Source: Sedimentisphaerales bacterium (GTDB lineage: Bacteria; Planctomycetota; Phycisphaerae; Sedimentisphaerales; SG8-4). From it: a DNA stretch of 43,506 nucleotides. The stretch is from contig JAFGJR010000340.1 of the NCBI GenBank assembly GCA_016928975.1, positions 1 through 43,506 of the forward strand, written 5' to 3'. Shown piece after piece: positions 33,083-40,191 of the stretch. The translations under genes and the position numbers were made by a program. The notes below the pieces were generated by a model. The model did no database searches and was not told the DNA's origin. It worked only from the letters and a program-made list of their open reading frames with translations. Numbering within the stretch: the stretch's first letter is position 1; every line of letters begins with the position of its first letter.

Positions 33083-33611
33083 ATAGACTCCTTTGCCCTG
33101 ACCAGCCTACTGAAACCTCTCGATCCAGGCGCGGCCGAATCTTCACCCCACATCATAAGCGACATCGTGACGGGATACCACTGCCATGTCATTCCCGCGG
33201 AGGCGGGAATCCAGATTGATGACCCTGCCACAGAGGGCGCCAAGAAGACAGAGCAAATGGAACGACAGACGAACCCCGATCAACGCTGATTCTCGCTGAC
33301 CACCGGCCGCCGACTACTGCCATTCCGGTGATTCTCTGCTTGCCGACCTCGTAGACGCGCGCCATAATACTCGCCAGATACACACCCTTGATGAGGCTGC
33401 GAAAGATCGGTTTGGCTCCTTTGTCGGCCGGACAGATGGGGCAGAGCTGTTGTTGGGCGAGGTCGCAGTGAGTGGCACGGCAACGCAAGTCTGAGAGCCG
33501 AGAGAAAGAACAGATGGGACAAAGAGATGCCTTGGTAGGACAATGCGTATGTCTGTACATGGTTCGTAGTGTGTTGCTCCACAACCCTGACATTGTTTTA
33601 GGAGGCCTCTA
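33083..33611. other. Repeat-bearing non-coding stretch upstream of the TIR gene
   Basis: These 529 bases hold REP copy D and a segment reading like CACAGAGGGCGCCAAGAAG, a type of low-information intergenic sequence. A minus-strand open frame with CPICS and CPICP pairs is visible but has no supported start or family. The AGGAGG at 33600-33605 belongs to the TIR gene. Confidence 0.5.
33187..33214 (+). repeat. REP-type palindrome, copy D
   Basis: TGTCATTCCCGC, loop GGAG, GCGGGAATCCAG: a perfect 8-bp hairpin with both conserved borders. It is the best-preserved copy in direct orientation. Confidence 0.75.
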
Positions 33612-34685
33612 ATGAATATCTTTGTAAGCTGGGCTGGAGATTTTGCTCGCTGGGCTGCCGAAGGCTTCACCAAATGGGCACGGCGCGCATTTCGTGGTAC
33701 TCGGGTCAGGTTCTTTTTCTCCGATAACGACATAAAGCCGGGGCTTCAGTGGCGCAGGATATTGGGACAAGCCATCGAAGCCTCCGGCGCTGGGGTCTTC
33801 TTTCTGACTCGTCAAAGCATGCGATCGGATTGGGTGCTGTTTGAAGGTGGTGCTATTGGAAGACTCCAGCGGGCACGAGTCTTTTGCGTACTCCTTGGTG
33901 TCAGCGAGGGAGAAATTCCGTCGCCATTCAGACAGTACCAGGCTACAACGGTCAGGAAAGAGAGATTTTGGAGGTTGGTCGAAACACTTGCGAGGATGGC
34001 CAGATCCAGAGGGGCAATGGTCTCCACACGTCAACTGCGCGACAGTTTCGATTCCTGGTGGCCAGACTTCGAAAGTGCTGCGAGCAAGAAATTGGAGACT
34101 GAGCTTGAGGGATATGGCGACTGGACGTTGGTCAGTCCGGCACAGATCGCCTCTCGCATCTGGGGCTCACCCTTTGAGGCGAAGCACCTGTTCAAGATTG
34201 CGGAACGTCGACTCGACTTTATTGCTCAGAACCATTACTTCATGACAGTGGACTATGGTGCAGATCATCTCGATCTACTCCGGGATTTTCTGAGGCGAAA
34301 GGGAAATCGCGTCAATATTCTTGCTATGGACAACCGGAAACCAGGAGCAGTGGTAGCGTGGAGGGACCTCATGGGAACGAGCGACTTCCCGAGCGACCTC
34401 GGAAAAGCGATAGGAACGTTGCGGCGATGGAAGTCTATCGCCGCTCGAGAAAGGTGGCGCGGCACGTTGGAGATCCGGTTGGCAAATCTCGTTCCTACAA
34501 GCCAGACGTTTGTGGATAGCTCACCGCAGAACAACGATGGGCAACTGGTCATGACTCCGATGGGCAGAAAACCCAGTAACGTGGACAGATCGGTCATCCT
34601 TGTAAGAAAGAAGGACAGTCCGGATGCATTCAACAGTTACTGGAGCATGTACCAGGAACAATGGAGGCGTGCACGCCCGTTGTAG
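33612..34685 (+). CDS. TIR-domain protein with a C-terminal sensor-like domain
   Basis: The protein has 357 residues, behind AGGAGG 6 bases before the ATG. Residues 1-115 form a TIR-like domain: NIFVSWAGDFARW at strand A, VRFFFSDNDIKPGLQW at the BB-loop region, GVFFLTRQSMRSDWVLFE, with E78 in the position of the catalytic glutamate of NAD-cleaving TIRs. Residues about 185-357 form a second domain with ILAMDNRKPGAVVAW, GTLEIRLANLVPTSQTFVD and a FNSYWSMYQEQWRRA end. It resembles phospholipase-D-like or DUF5919-type sensor domains but lacks visible HKD motifs. No partner gene lies next to it. GC content is lower than its neighbours, suggesting transfer. A defence or NAD-signalling effector is the likely role (inference). 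Confidence 0.75.
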   Translation: MNIFVSWAGDFARWAAEGFTKWARRAFRGTRVRFFFSDNDIKPGLQWRRILGQAIEASGAGVFFLTRQSMRSDWVLFEGGAIGRLQRARVFCVLLGVSEGEIPSPFRQYQATTVRKERFWRLVETLARMARSRGAMVSTRQLRDSFDSWWPDFESAASKKLETELEGYGDWTLVSPAQIASRIWGSPFEAKHLFKIAERRLDFIAQNHYFMTVDYGADHLDLLRDFLRRKGNRVNILAMDNRKPGAVVAWRDLMGTSDFPSDLGKAIGTLRRWKSIAARERWRGTLEIRLANLVPTSQTFVDSSPQNNDGQLVMTPMGRKPSNVDRSVILVRKKDSPDAFNSYWSMYQEQWRRARPL

Positions 34686-34836
34686 GTGTCTGAATACGAG
34701 GAGGAATCGCGGCGGTCTGCAGTCTCATCCGAAGCTTGTGCACGCTCAATTGACGCGCAGAGGGAATTCCGGGTCCACCTTGGAGCGCCGTTCGTGACAT
34801 CTCATGAATTCGGGGATTCTTGTTGACCTTGGGTGG

Positions 34837-35015
34837 TCAGGCGGCGAGGAGTTCGATGTCGCGCATGGAGCCGAGGCGGCCTTCGGCACTCGTCAGGTAG
34901 TGGATCCAGCCGGGGTCGTGGCCGAGTAGCTCGCTGCCGACGGTGTCTACGGCGACTGGGTCGAAAGCGGCGAGGATCAGGTTCAGGTGCTTCTTGCGGC
35001 CGGAGAGGTGGCGGC
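34837..35015 (-). pseudogene. 3' fragment of a duplicated DUF362 gene
   Basis: On the minus strand this reads GRHLSGRKKHLNLILAAFDP, VAVDTVGSELLGHDPGWIHY, LTSAEGRLGSMRDIELLAA and stop. It is nearly the same as the last 60 residues of the intact DUF362 protein encoded at 35416-36207. Homology ends abruptly at about 35015, where the antitoxin region begins. It is the tail of a tandem copy whose 5' part has been lost. Confidence 0.85.
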
Positions 35016-35092
35016 CAAGTGAGCCTTAGGCCCACGCGGTGTGCCAGGACGAAGAATGGCCGAGAGCGATGTAGAGGCATTGCGAATGTCTA

Positions 35093-35121
35093 TTGGCGAA
35101 CATAGGCGCAGCGTGTATAAT
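35093..35121 (+). promoter_or_regulatory. Promoter predicting a leaderless antitoxin mRNA
   Basis: TTGGCG (35093-35098), 17 bases, TATAAT (35116-35121). Seven bases further lies the A of ATG 35128, so transcription would start at or next to the start codon. No Shine-Dalgarno is present before either ATG 35122 or 35128. Confidence 0.6.
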
Positions 35122-35127
35122 ATGACC

Positions 35128-35313
35128 ATGACGACCAAAGAGACAGCTTTGAAGACAATTGTGCAACTCCCCGAGGGCGTTTCCTGGGAAGAGATTCAAG
35201 AGCGGATCAACTTCATCGTCGCCGTGCATAAGGGCCTTCGTGAGCTGGATGAGGGCAAGAGCATCCCTCATGACAGAATCAAGGAGGAGTTGTCGGGATG
35301 GCTTACGAACTGA
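35128..35313 (+). CDS. Antitoxin-like small protein
   Basis: The protein has 61 residues (MTTKETALKTIVQLPEGVSW, EEIQERINFIVAVHKGLREL, DEGKSIPHDRIKEELSGWL). This is the compact helical type of antitoxin that accompanies ParE/RelE-like toxins: an amphipathic EEIxxRI helix followed by a GLRELDEGK and HDRIKEEL tail. ATG 35122 is an alternative. The last 16 bases overlap the start of a second small frame (35298), as usual in toxin-antitoxin pairs. A 90-residue version from 35041 is not supported by a ribosome site. Confidence 0.72.
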   Translation: MTTKETALKTIVQLPEGVSWEEIQERINFIVAVHKGLRELDEGKSIPHDRIKEELSGWLTN

Positions 35314-35426
35314 TCGGGGCCGGGAATCCAGACGCTTGCGGAGCATTTGTGGACCCCCGCCTGCGCGGGGGTGACATATCCGTGGGGGGATACGTGCGAG
35401 TAGTTCCTGTGGCCCTCAACCTGTGA
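35298..35426 (+). pseudogene. Toxin gene start interrupted by a REP element
   Basis: ATG 35298 has an excellent ribosome site (AAGGAGGAG, 8 bases upstream) and overlaps the antitoxin stop, the normal layout for the toxin of such a pair. Only MAYELIGA is likely original; the frame then passes through REP sequence (DPRLRGGD) and ends after 42 codons, inside the 3' end of the DUF362 gene. The toxin itself is missing. Confidence 0.55.
35350..35376 (-). repeat. REP-type palindrome, copy E
   Basis: TGGACCCCCGC, loop CTGC, GCGGGGGTGACA: a perfect 8-bp stem. A half-site GGGAATCCAG lies just upstream at 35322-35331 in the opposite orientation, so a BIME-like pair is partly preserved. The element sits within the disrupted toxin frame. 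Confidence 0.75.
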
Positions 35427-36207
35427 CGATCTCGATGTCGCGCATGGAGCCTAAGCGGGCTTCGGCGGTGGTCAGGTAGTGGACCCAGCCGGGGTCGTGG
35501 CCTAACAGCTCGCTGCCGACGGTGTCTACGGCGACCGGGTCGAAGCCGGCGAGGATCAGGCCAATGTGCTTTTTGCGGCCGGACAGGTGGCCGCCTTGCA
35601 GGGCTACCGAGGCATCCACAACACTCAGGGCGGGCTTCTTGTACGTGCACACGTCTACGATGGAGTCGTCCACCGAGGGCGAGTGTAGCTTGGATTTGTT
35701 CCAGCCGCCGGCGTAGTACCTGCCGGGGGCCAGGCCGAACATGTTCTTCATCGCAATCGTCGTCTTGCTGAAGTCGTGGTCCTTCAGGACCGGCACGGAG
35801 ATGATGAAGGCGTCCCGCGCGACCTTGGGCAGGTGGAAGCACTTCAATTGCAGGGCGTCGGGGTTCTTCAGCTCGACTGTCTCGGCATTGTTGAAGTCGA
35901 TCAGCTCGATGTGGTGGCGGCGCGCCATGTCGGTGTACCCGAGGGCGGCGTACACGTCGTAGGTCTGCCCGCTGCCGGCCCCCTCGCCAATGACGATCCT
36001 GGCCTTGGTGTGGTCGCGACAGTACTTGTAGACCGCCTCGGCCGCCTGCACGCTCGTTGTCACCGGGGGCGGCGCAGAGTTCGTCAGGTTGGGTTTGATG
36101 ATTATGAGACCATTGGCGGGCAGAGCCTGTGCCGCTCCGACCAGGTCCAGTGCCTTGCCGATACTGGTCTGGTAGTCTGTGAACGCTACTTTGGCGACCT
36201 TGCTCAT
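35416..36207 (-). CDS. DUF362 domain-containing protein
   Basis: The protein has 263 residues from ATG 36207, behind AGGGACC; a longer frame to 36255 is unsupported. DUF362 features are visible: LIIIKPNLTNSAPPPVTTS near the start, ARIVIGEGAGSGQT, ISVPVLKDHDFSKTTIAMKN, MFGLAPGRYY, and LAGFDPVAVDTVGSELLGHDP near the end. These proteins are often linked to iron-sulfur or uncharacterised redox functions; no ferredoxin cysteines are seen here. No signal peptide. The 3' part exists in a second, broken copy at 34837-35015. Confidence 0.9.
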   Translation of the reverse strand: MSKVAKVAFTDYQTSIGKALDLVGAAQALPANGLIIIKPNLTNSAPPPVTTSVQAAEAVYKYCRDHTKARIVIGEGAGSGQTYDVYAALGYTDMARRHHIELIDFNNAETVELKNPDALQLKCFHLPKVARDAFIISVPVLKDHDFSKTTIAMKNMFGLAPGRYYAGGWNKSKLHSPSVDDSIVDVCTYKKPALSVVDASVALQGGHLSGRKKHIGLILAGFDPVAVDTVGSELLGHDPGWVHYLTTAEARLGSMRDIEIVTG

Positions 36208-36521
36208 GGTCCCTGCTGCTCCGGTCTGGCCCAGGATACGAGCCCTCCAGAACAAAACGTGCCCGCGCGTCGTAGGTATTCTCCACGTGGGATGGACTGT
36301 CCCTGTTGCACGGCCCTACGGTCCTGATACGAGGTAAAAATATTCGGTGGTGGGGTCTTGACTGTCAAGCGATTATCCGTAGATTTGTCGGTTTACACAT
36401 GAGGGGAAATCCGGTTGGACCCCATGCGTATGCGTGCCTTGTCCATCGGATCAAACCCTGTCTGCCTATGCGTAGACACGGCACCCAAGGGCAGCATAGA
36501 GGCCTTGTATTGGAGATGGAT
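36208..36521. other. Divergent intergenic region upstream of the ABC operon
   Basis: These 314 bases separate the DUF362 and ABC genes. TTGACT (36358-36363) with TAGATT (36380-36385) is a possible plus-strand promoter with a long leader of about 130 bases. No gene or riboswitch was recognised. Confidence 0.4.
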
Positions 36522-37241
36522 ATGATTGAGGTCAAAGAACTTCGGCGTAGTTTCGGGCCGGTAGTTGCTGTTGACGGCATTTCCTTCAGCGTGCAGAAGG
36601 GCCAGGTGCTTGGCCTGCTCGGTCCCAACGGGGCGGGCAAGACCACGGCCATGCGCATGCTGACCTGCTTCATCCGGCCGGACAGCGGCACCGCGAGCGT
36701 GTGCGGCCACGACATCCTGCAGGACCCGACTGGGGTCCGCCGCTCCCTGGGGTACCTGGCGGAGAACTCACCCGCCTACCCCGAGATGTCGGTGGGGGGG
36801 TTTCTCAACTTCATCTGCGACGTGCGGCAGATCAAAGGCCCCGACCGCAAGAAGGCCCTCGACCGCGTCGTGCCGATGTGTTCCGTCGACTCCGTGTATC
36901 ACCAGAGCATCGAGACGCTGTCCAAGGGGTACAAGCGCCGCGTCGGCCTGGCACAGGCGCTGATTCACGATCCGCCGGTCCTGATCCTCGATGAGCCGAC
37001 CGATGGCCTCGATCCCAACCAGAAGCACGAGGTCCGCCGCCTGATCACCGAGATGGGCAAAGACAAGTGCATCATCATCTCCACGCACATCCTGGAGGAG
37101 GTCGAGGCGATCTGCTCGCGCACGATCATCATCGCTCGCGGCAAGGTCCTTGTGGACTCGACCCCGAAGGGACTGAAGGAGAAGCATCATACCAGCCTGG
37201 AAGAGGTCTTCCGCCAGATCACGAGGAAGAAGAGCGCGTAG
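36522..37241 (+). CDS. ABC transporter ATP-binding protein (GldA-like)
   Basis: The protein has 239 residues from ATG 36522, behind GGAG; ATG 36516 is possible. It shows Walker A GPNGAGKTT (34-42), signature LSKGYKRRVGLAQAL, Walker B PVLILDEPTDGLD and the H-loop ISTHILEEVE. It resembles the ATPases of GldA/ABC-2-type exporters. With the following permease, GldG-like and DUF4340 genes it forms the typical operon. In Bacteroidetes GldA/F/G support gliding; here the transported substrate is unknown. The C-terminus is short, without a regulatory domain. Confidence 0.94.
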   Translation: MIEVKELRRSFGPVVAVDGISFSVQKGQVLGLLGPNGAGKTTAMRMLTCFIRPDSGTASVCGHDILQDPTGVRRSLGYLAENSPAYPEMSVGGFLNFICDVRQIKGPDRKKALDRVVPMCSVDSVYHQSIETLSKGYKRRVGLAQALIHDPPVLILDEPTDGLDPNQKHEVRRLITEMGKDKCIIISTHILEEVEAICSRTIIIARGKVLVDSTPKGLKEKHHTSLEEVFRQITRKKSA

Positions 37242-37328
37242 AGTTATGATTTGCCAATTGCGATTTTGAAGAGCGGTGCCAAATCACGAATCGAAAATCG
37301 CAAATCGTCAATTTCTTGGGAGTCCGAA
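37242..37328. repeat. AT-rich imperfect palindrome in the ABC operon
   Basis: Segments CCAATTGCGATTTT and AAAATCGCAAATCG are near-reverse complements separated by about 30 bases. The stretch is unlike the high-GC genes on both sides. A comparable element fills the gap at 40094-40191. Confidence 0.5.
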
Positions 37329-38060
37329 ATGAACAGTTTTCTGGCCGTATTCAAACGGGAGTTGAAGAGCTACTTCACCACCCCTCTTGCGTACGTGTTT
37401 CTTGTCATCTTTCTGTTCTTTGCGGCGTATCTGACGTTCAAGCAGGGCTTTTATGAGGCACGTCAGGCGGACCTGTCGCCGTTCTTCCTGAATTTGCCTC
37501 TGCTGTTCGTCTTCATGGTGCCCTCGACCGCGATGCGGTTGTGGGCGGAGGAGCGAAAGGTCGGCTCCGTCGAGCTGCTGTTCACGCTGCCCGTGACGAT
37601 CACACAGGCGGTGCTGGGCAAGTTCCTGGCGGCCTGGGTGTTCCTCGGAATCGCCCTGGCCCTGACGTTTCCCATGGTGATCACGGTGGCGTACCTGGGC
37701 GATCCGGACGGCGGGCTGATCGCCACCGGGTACCTGGGCAGCTTCCTTATGGCCGGGGGCTTCCTTGCCATCGGCTGTTTCTTCTCCGCCTTGAGCAAGA
37801 ACCAGGTGATTGCCTTCGTGCTCTCTGTGGTGGCCTGTGCGGTTCTTGTGTTCGCGGGGATGCCGACGACGCTGAATTACCTCTCTTCGTTCCTGCCGGC
37901 CGGACTGGTATCGGCCATCGAAGGAATGAGCTTCCAGGAGCACTTCGAGTCGATGCAGAAAGGCATCCTGCAGTTCAAGGACATTGCCTACTTCGTGGTA
38001 CTCATCGCGGGCTGGATTGCGGCTTGCACGATCATTCTCGATGAAAGGAAGGCGAGCTGA
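37329..38060 (+). CDS. ABC-2-type permease (GldF-like)
   Basis: The protein has 243 residues from ATG 37329, behind GGGAG. Six membrane segments are seen, for example AYVFLVIFLFFAAYLTF, LPLLFVFMVPSTAMRLWAEE (with the conserved RLWAEERKVGSVELL loop), FLAAWVFLGIALALTFPMV and YFVVLIAGWIAACTIIL. This is the usual topology of GldF/ABC-2 subunits. Its stop overlaps the next ATG (TGATG), so expression is coupled to the GldG-like gene. Confidence 0.92.
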   Translation: MNSFLAVFKRELKSYFTTPLAYVFLVIFLFFAAYLTFKQGFYEARQADLSPFFLNLPLLFVFMVPSTAMRLWAEERKVGSVELLFTLPVTITQAVLGKFLAAWVFLGIALALTFPMVITVAYLGDPDGGLIATGYLGSFLMAGGFLAIGCFFSALSKNQVIAFVLSVVACAVLVFAGMPTTLNYLSSFLPAGLVSAIEGMSFQEHFESMQKGILQFKDIAYFVVLIAGWIAACTIILDERKAS

Positions 38061-40093
38061 TGAATCGGACGATACGAGCGATTGTGGGTGCGGTTCTTGT
38101 TCTGATCATTGCCTTTAGCGGCATCAGTATCAGCCAGAACATCGGCAAACGCCTGCGGGTCGACGTCACCGAGCAGGGCCTGTATACCCTCTCCAAGGGG
38201 ACCAAATCGATATTGAGCAGGCTGAATCAGCCGATCAAGGCGAAGCTGTACTACGCCAAGACGGCGGCGATGAAGGGTCCCGACCAGATCCGCTACTTCA
38301 ACAACTACTATGAATTCGTGCGGACCCTGCTCGAGGAGTACGTGTCGGCCTCGAACGGCATGGTCGAGCTGGAAGTGATCGATCCACGGCCGTTCTCCGA
38401 TGAAGAGGAACAGACGATGCGGTACGGCCTGAAGCGCTTCCCGATCACCGAGGAGGAGAGCTTCGTCTTCGGGCTGGTCGTCCAGACCCAATTTGGCGTG
38501 GACAAAACGATTCCGTTCTTCTCGCCGGACCGCCAGAACTTCGTCGAGTACGACATCAGCTACCTGATCGACACCTCGATCACCAAGCAGAAGAAGAAGA
38601 TCGGCGTGATGAGCTCGCTGCCGGTGATGGGCCAGGATACGAGCGATTACATGGCCCGCATGATGCAGATGCAGGGCCAGCAGCCGGAGCCGCCGTGGAC
38701 GATTGTCGAGCAGCTCAGGAAAGAGTACGAAGTGACCACGGTGGCCACGGACGTCAACGAGATCAACGATGTCGATATCCTGCTCGTGATTCATCCGAAG
38801 GACCTGCCCGAGAAGACGCAGTTCGCAATCGATCAATTCGTCCTCAAGGGCGGCCGGACGGTGGTGTGCGTGGACCCGCACTGCATCGTGGACCGGCCGC
38901 AGCGAAACCCGATGCAGATGACGCCCCAGAACCAGGATTCGAACCTGGAGAAGCTGCTGCGCGCCTGGGGTCTGGAAATGCCCAAGAACACGTTTGCCGG
39001 CGACCGGGGCCTTGCCGTGGCGGCTGCCGTCGCGCGGGACCAGCGGCCGGAGAAGATCATCGGATACCTGGGGCTCACGCCGGGGTGTTTCAACGAGGAT
39101 AGTGTGATCACGACGAACCTCAACCAGGTCAGAGTGCTGTTTGCCGGCGCTCTGAAAGGAGTCGATCTGGAGAACAAACCGGCGCAGGAGAGTGGCGCGG
39201 ACGCGAACAAGCCCCCGGAGGAGAAGCCTGCTGAAACACCGCCGATCCAGCGGACGCCGCTGGTGATGACCTCCGCGACGGGCAATACCTGGACGGTCAC
39301 CAACTCCTTCGAGCTCATGTTCCCCGATCCCGCCAAGCTCATGGCCAAGTTCATCGAGGGCACCGAGCCGGTGGAGATGGCCTATCTTGTCACGGGCCGG
39401 TTCAAGAGCGCCTTCCCGCAAGGCATCGAGGTCGAAGTGGCAGCCAAGGATGACGACAAGGAAGACGAAGATCCCAACGCGCCCAAGACGGTCAAGAAGC
39501 ACGTCACCGGCCTGACGGAAGCGACCTCCGATTGCGCCGTCGCTGTGTTTTCCGATGTGGATTTCCTCAGCGATCAACTGGCGTACGCCAATTCGTTCTT
39601 CGGCAAGATGGTCGTGGGCGACAACAGCGCCCTGCTGATCAACACGATCGAGGACCTGGCCGGATCGGGCGACCTGATCTCCATCCGCTCTCGCGGCAAC
39701 TACAAGCGTCCGTTCACCGTCGTGGACAAGGTCGAGCAGGACGCCGAGAGGGAGACGGCCGACGAGATCACGCTGATCAACGCCCAGATCGAAGGCTTCA
39801 ATCAGAAGCTGCAGGAGCTGGTCTCCAACGCCAAAGGCGAGGAGCAGCAGGCGGTGGTGGGCAACACGATCGTCCAGCAGAAGCGGGATCTGGAGTTGAA
39901 GATCCATAACGCCCAGAGGCAGTTGCGGGCGGTGCAGGCCAAGCGCCGGGTGCGGATCGAGCAGCTCGGCAGCACGCTCGAGATGGTCAACGTGGCGTCC
40001 GTGCCCGGCGTGGTGATGGTGATCGCGCTGGTGCTGGGCACCTGGCGAGGCCTTCGCCGGCGGCACTACATCAGCCATGCCAGCGATGCGTAG
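38060..40093 (+). CDS. GldG-family ABC transporter accessory protein
   Basis: The protein has 677 residues. An N-terminal membrane helix (IVGAVLVLIIAFSGISI) is followed by RLRVDVTEQGLYTLSKGTKSILSRL, the characteristic opening of GldG-like proteins, and a large extracytoplasmic IFT52/GldG-type domain (about 45-330). A proline- and glutamate-rich linker (about 375-395), a charged insert (KDDDKEDEDPN) and a coiled-coil segment at about 590-640 follow. A C-terminal helix (GVVMVIALVLGTWRG) ends the protein. It is thought to work with GldA/GldF in exporting an unknown substrate. Confidence 0.92.
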   Translation: MNRTIRAIVGAVLVLIIAFSGISISQNIGKRLRVDVTEQGLYTLSKGTKSILSRLNQPIKAKLYYAKTAAMKGPDQIRYFNNYYEFVRTLLEEYVSASNGMVELEVIDPRPFSDEEEQTMRYGLKRFPITEEESFVFGLVVQTQFGVDKTIPFFSPDRQNFVEYDISYLIDTSITKQKKKIGVMSSLPVMGQDTSDYMARMMQMQGQQPEPPWTIVEQLRKEYEVTTVATDVNEINDVDILLVIHPKDLPEKTQFAIDQFVLKGGRTVVCVDPHCIVDRPQRNPMQMTPQNQDSNLEKLLRAWGLEMPKNTFAGDRGLAVAAAVARDQRPEKIIGYLGLTPGCFNEDSVITTNLNQVRVLFAGALKGVDLENKPAQESGADANKPPEEKPAETPPIQRTPLVMTSATGNTWTVTNSFELMFPDPAKLMAKFIEGTEPVEMAYLVTGRFKSAFPQGIEVEVAAKDDDKEDEDPNAPKTVKKHVTGLTEATSDCAVAVFSDVDFLSDQLAYANSFFGKMVVGDNSALLINTIEDLAGSGDLISIRSRGNYKRPFTVVDKVEQDAERETADEITLINAQIEGFNQKLQELVSNAKGEEQQAVVGNTIVQQKRDLELKIHNAQRQLRAVQAKRRVRIEQLGSTLEMVNVASVPGVVMVIALVLGTWRGLRRRHYISHASDA

Positions 40094-40191
40094 GACTGAT
40101 TATTGATAGTTGACGACTGATGGTTTGCAGGCGCACATGGCTATCGGCCACAAATCATCAATCATCCTTTGTCAATGAAGGGGTTACGTGG
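40094..40191. repeat. AT-rich imperfect palindrome before the DUF4340 gene
   Basis: ATTGATAGTTGACGACTGAT and the reverse complement of the ATCATCAATCATCCTTTGTC region match at about 19 of 26 positions around a GC-rich loop. It lies between two genes of the operon and does not encode anything visible. Confidence 0.5.

Noticed and set aside
33189..33593. Minus-strand frame with two CPIC-type pairs, possible zinc ribbon
   Set aside because: No ribosome site, unclear family, and its end runs through a REP palindrome and low-information intergenic sequence.
37988..40078. 696-codon minus-strand open frame opposite the GldG-like gene
   Set aside because: Composition typical of a reverse-strand shadow and no recognisable domain; the plus-strand gene is clear.
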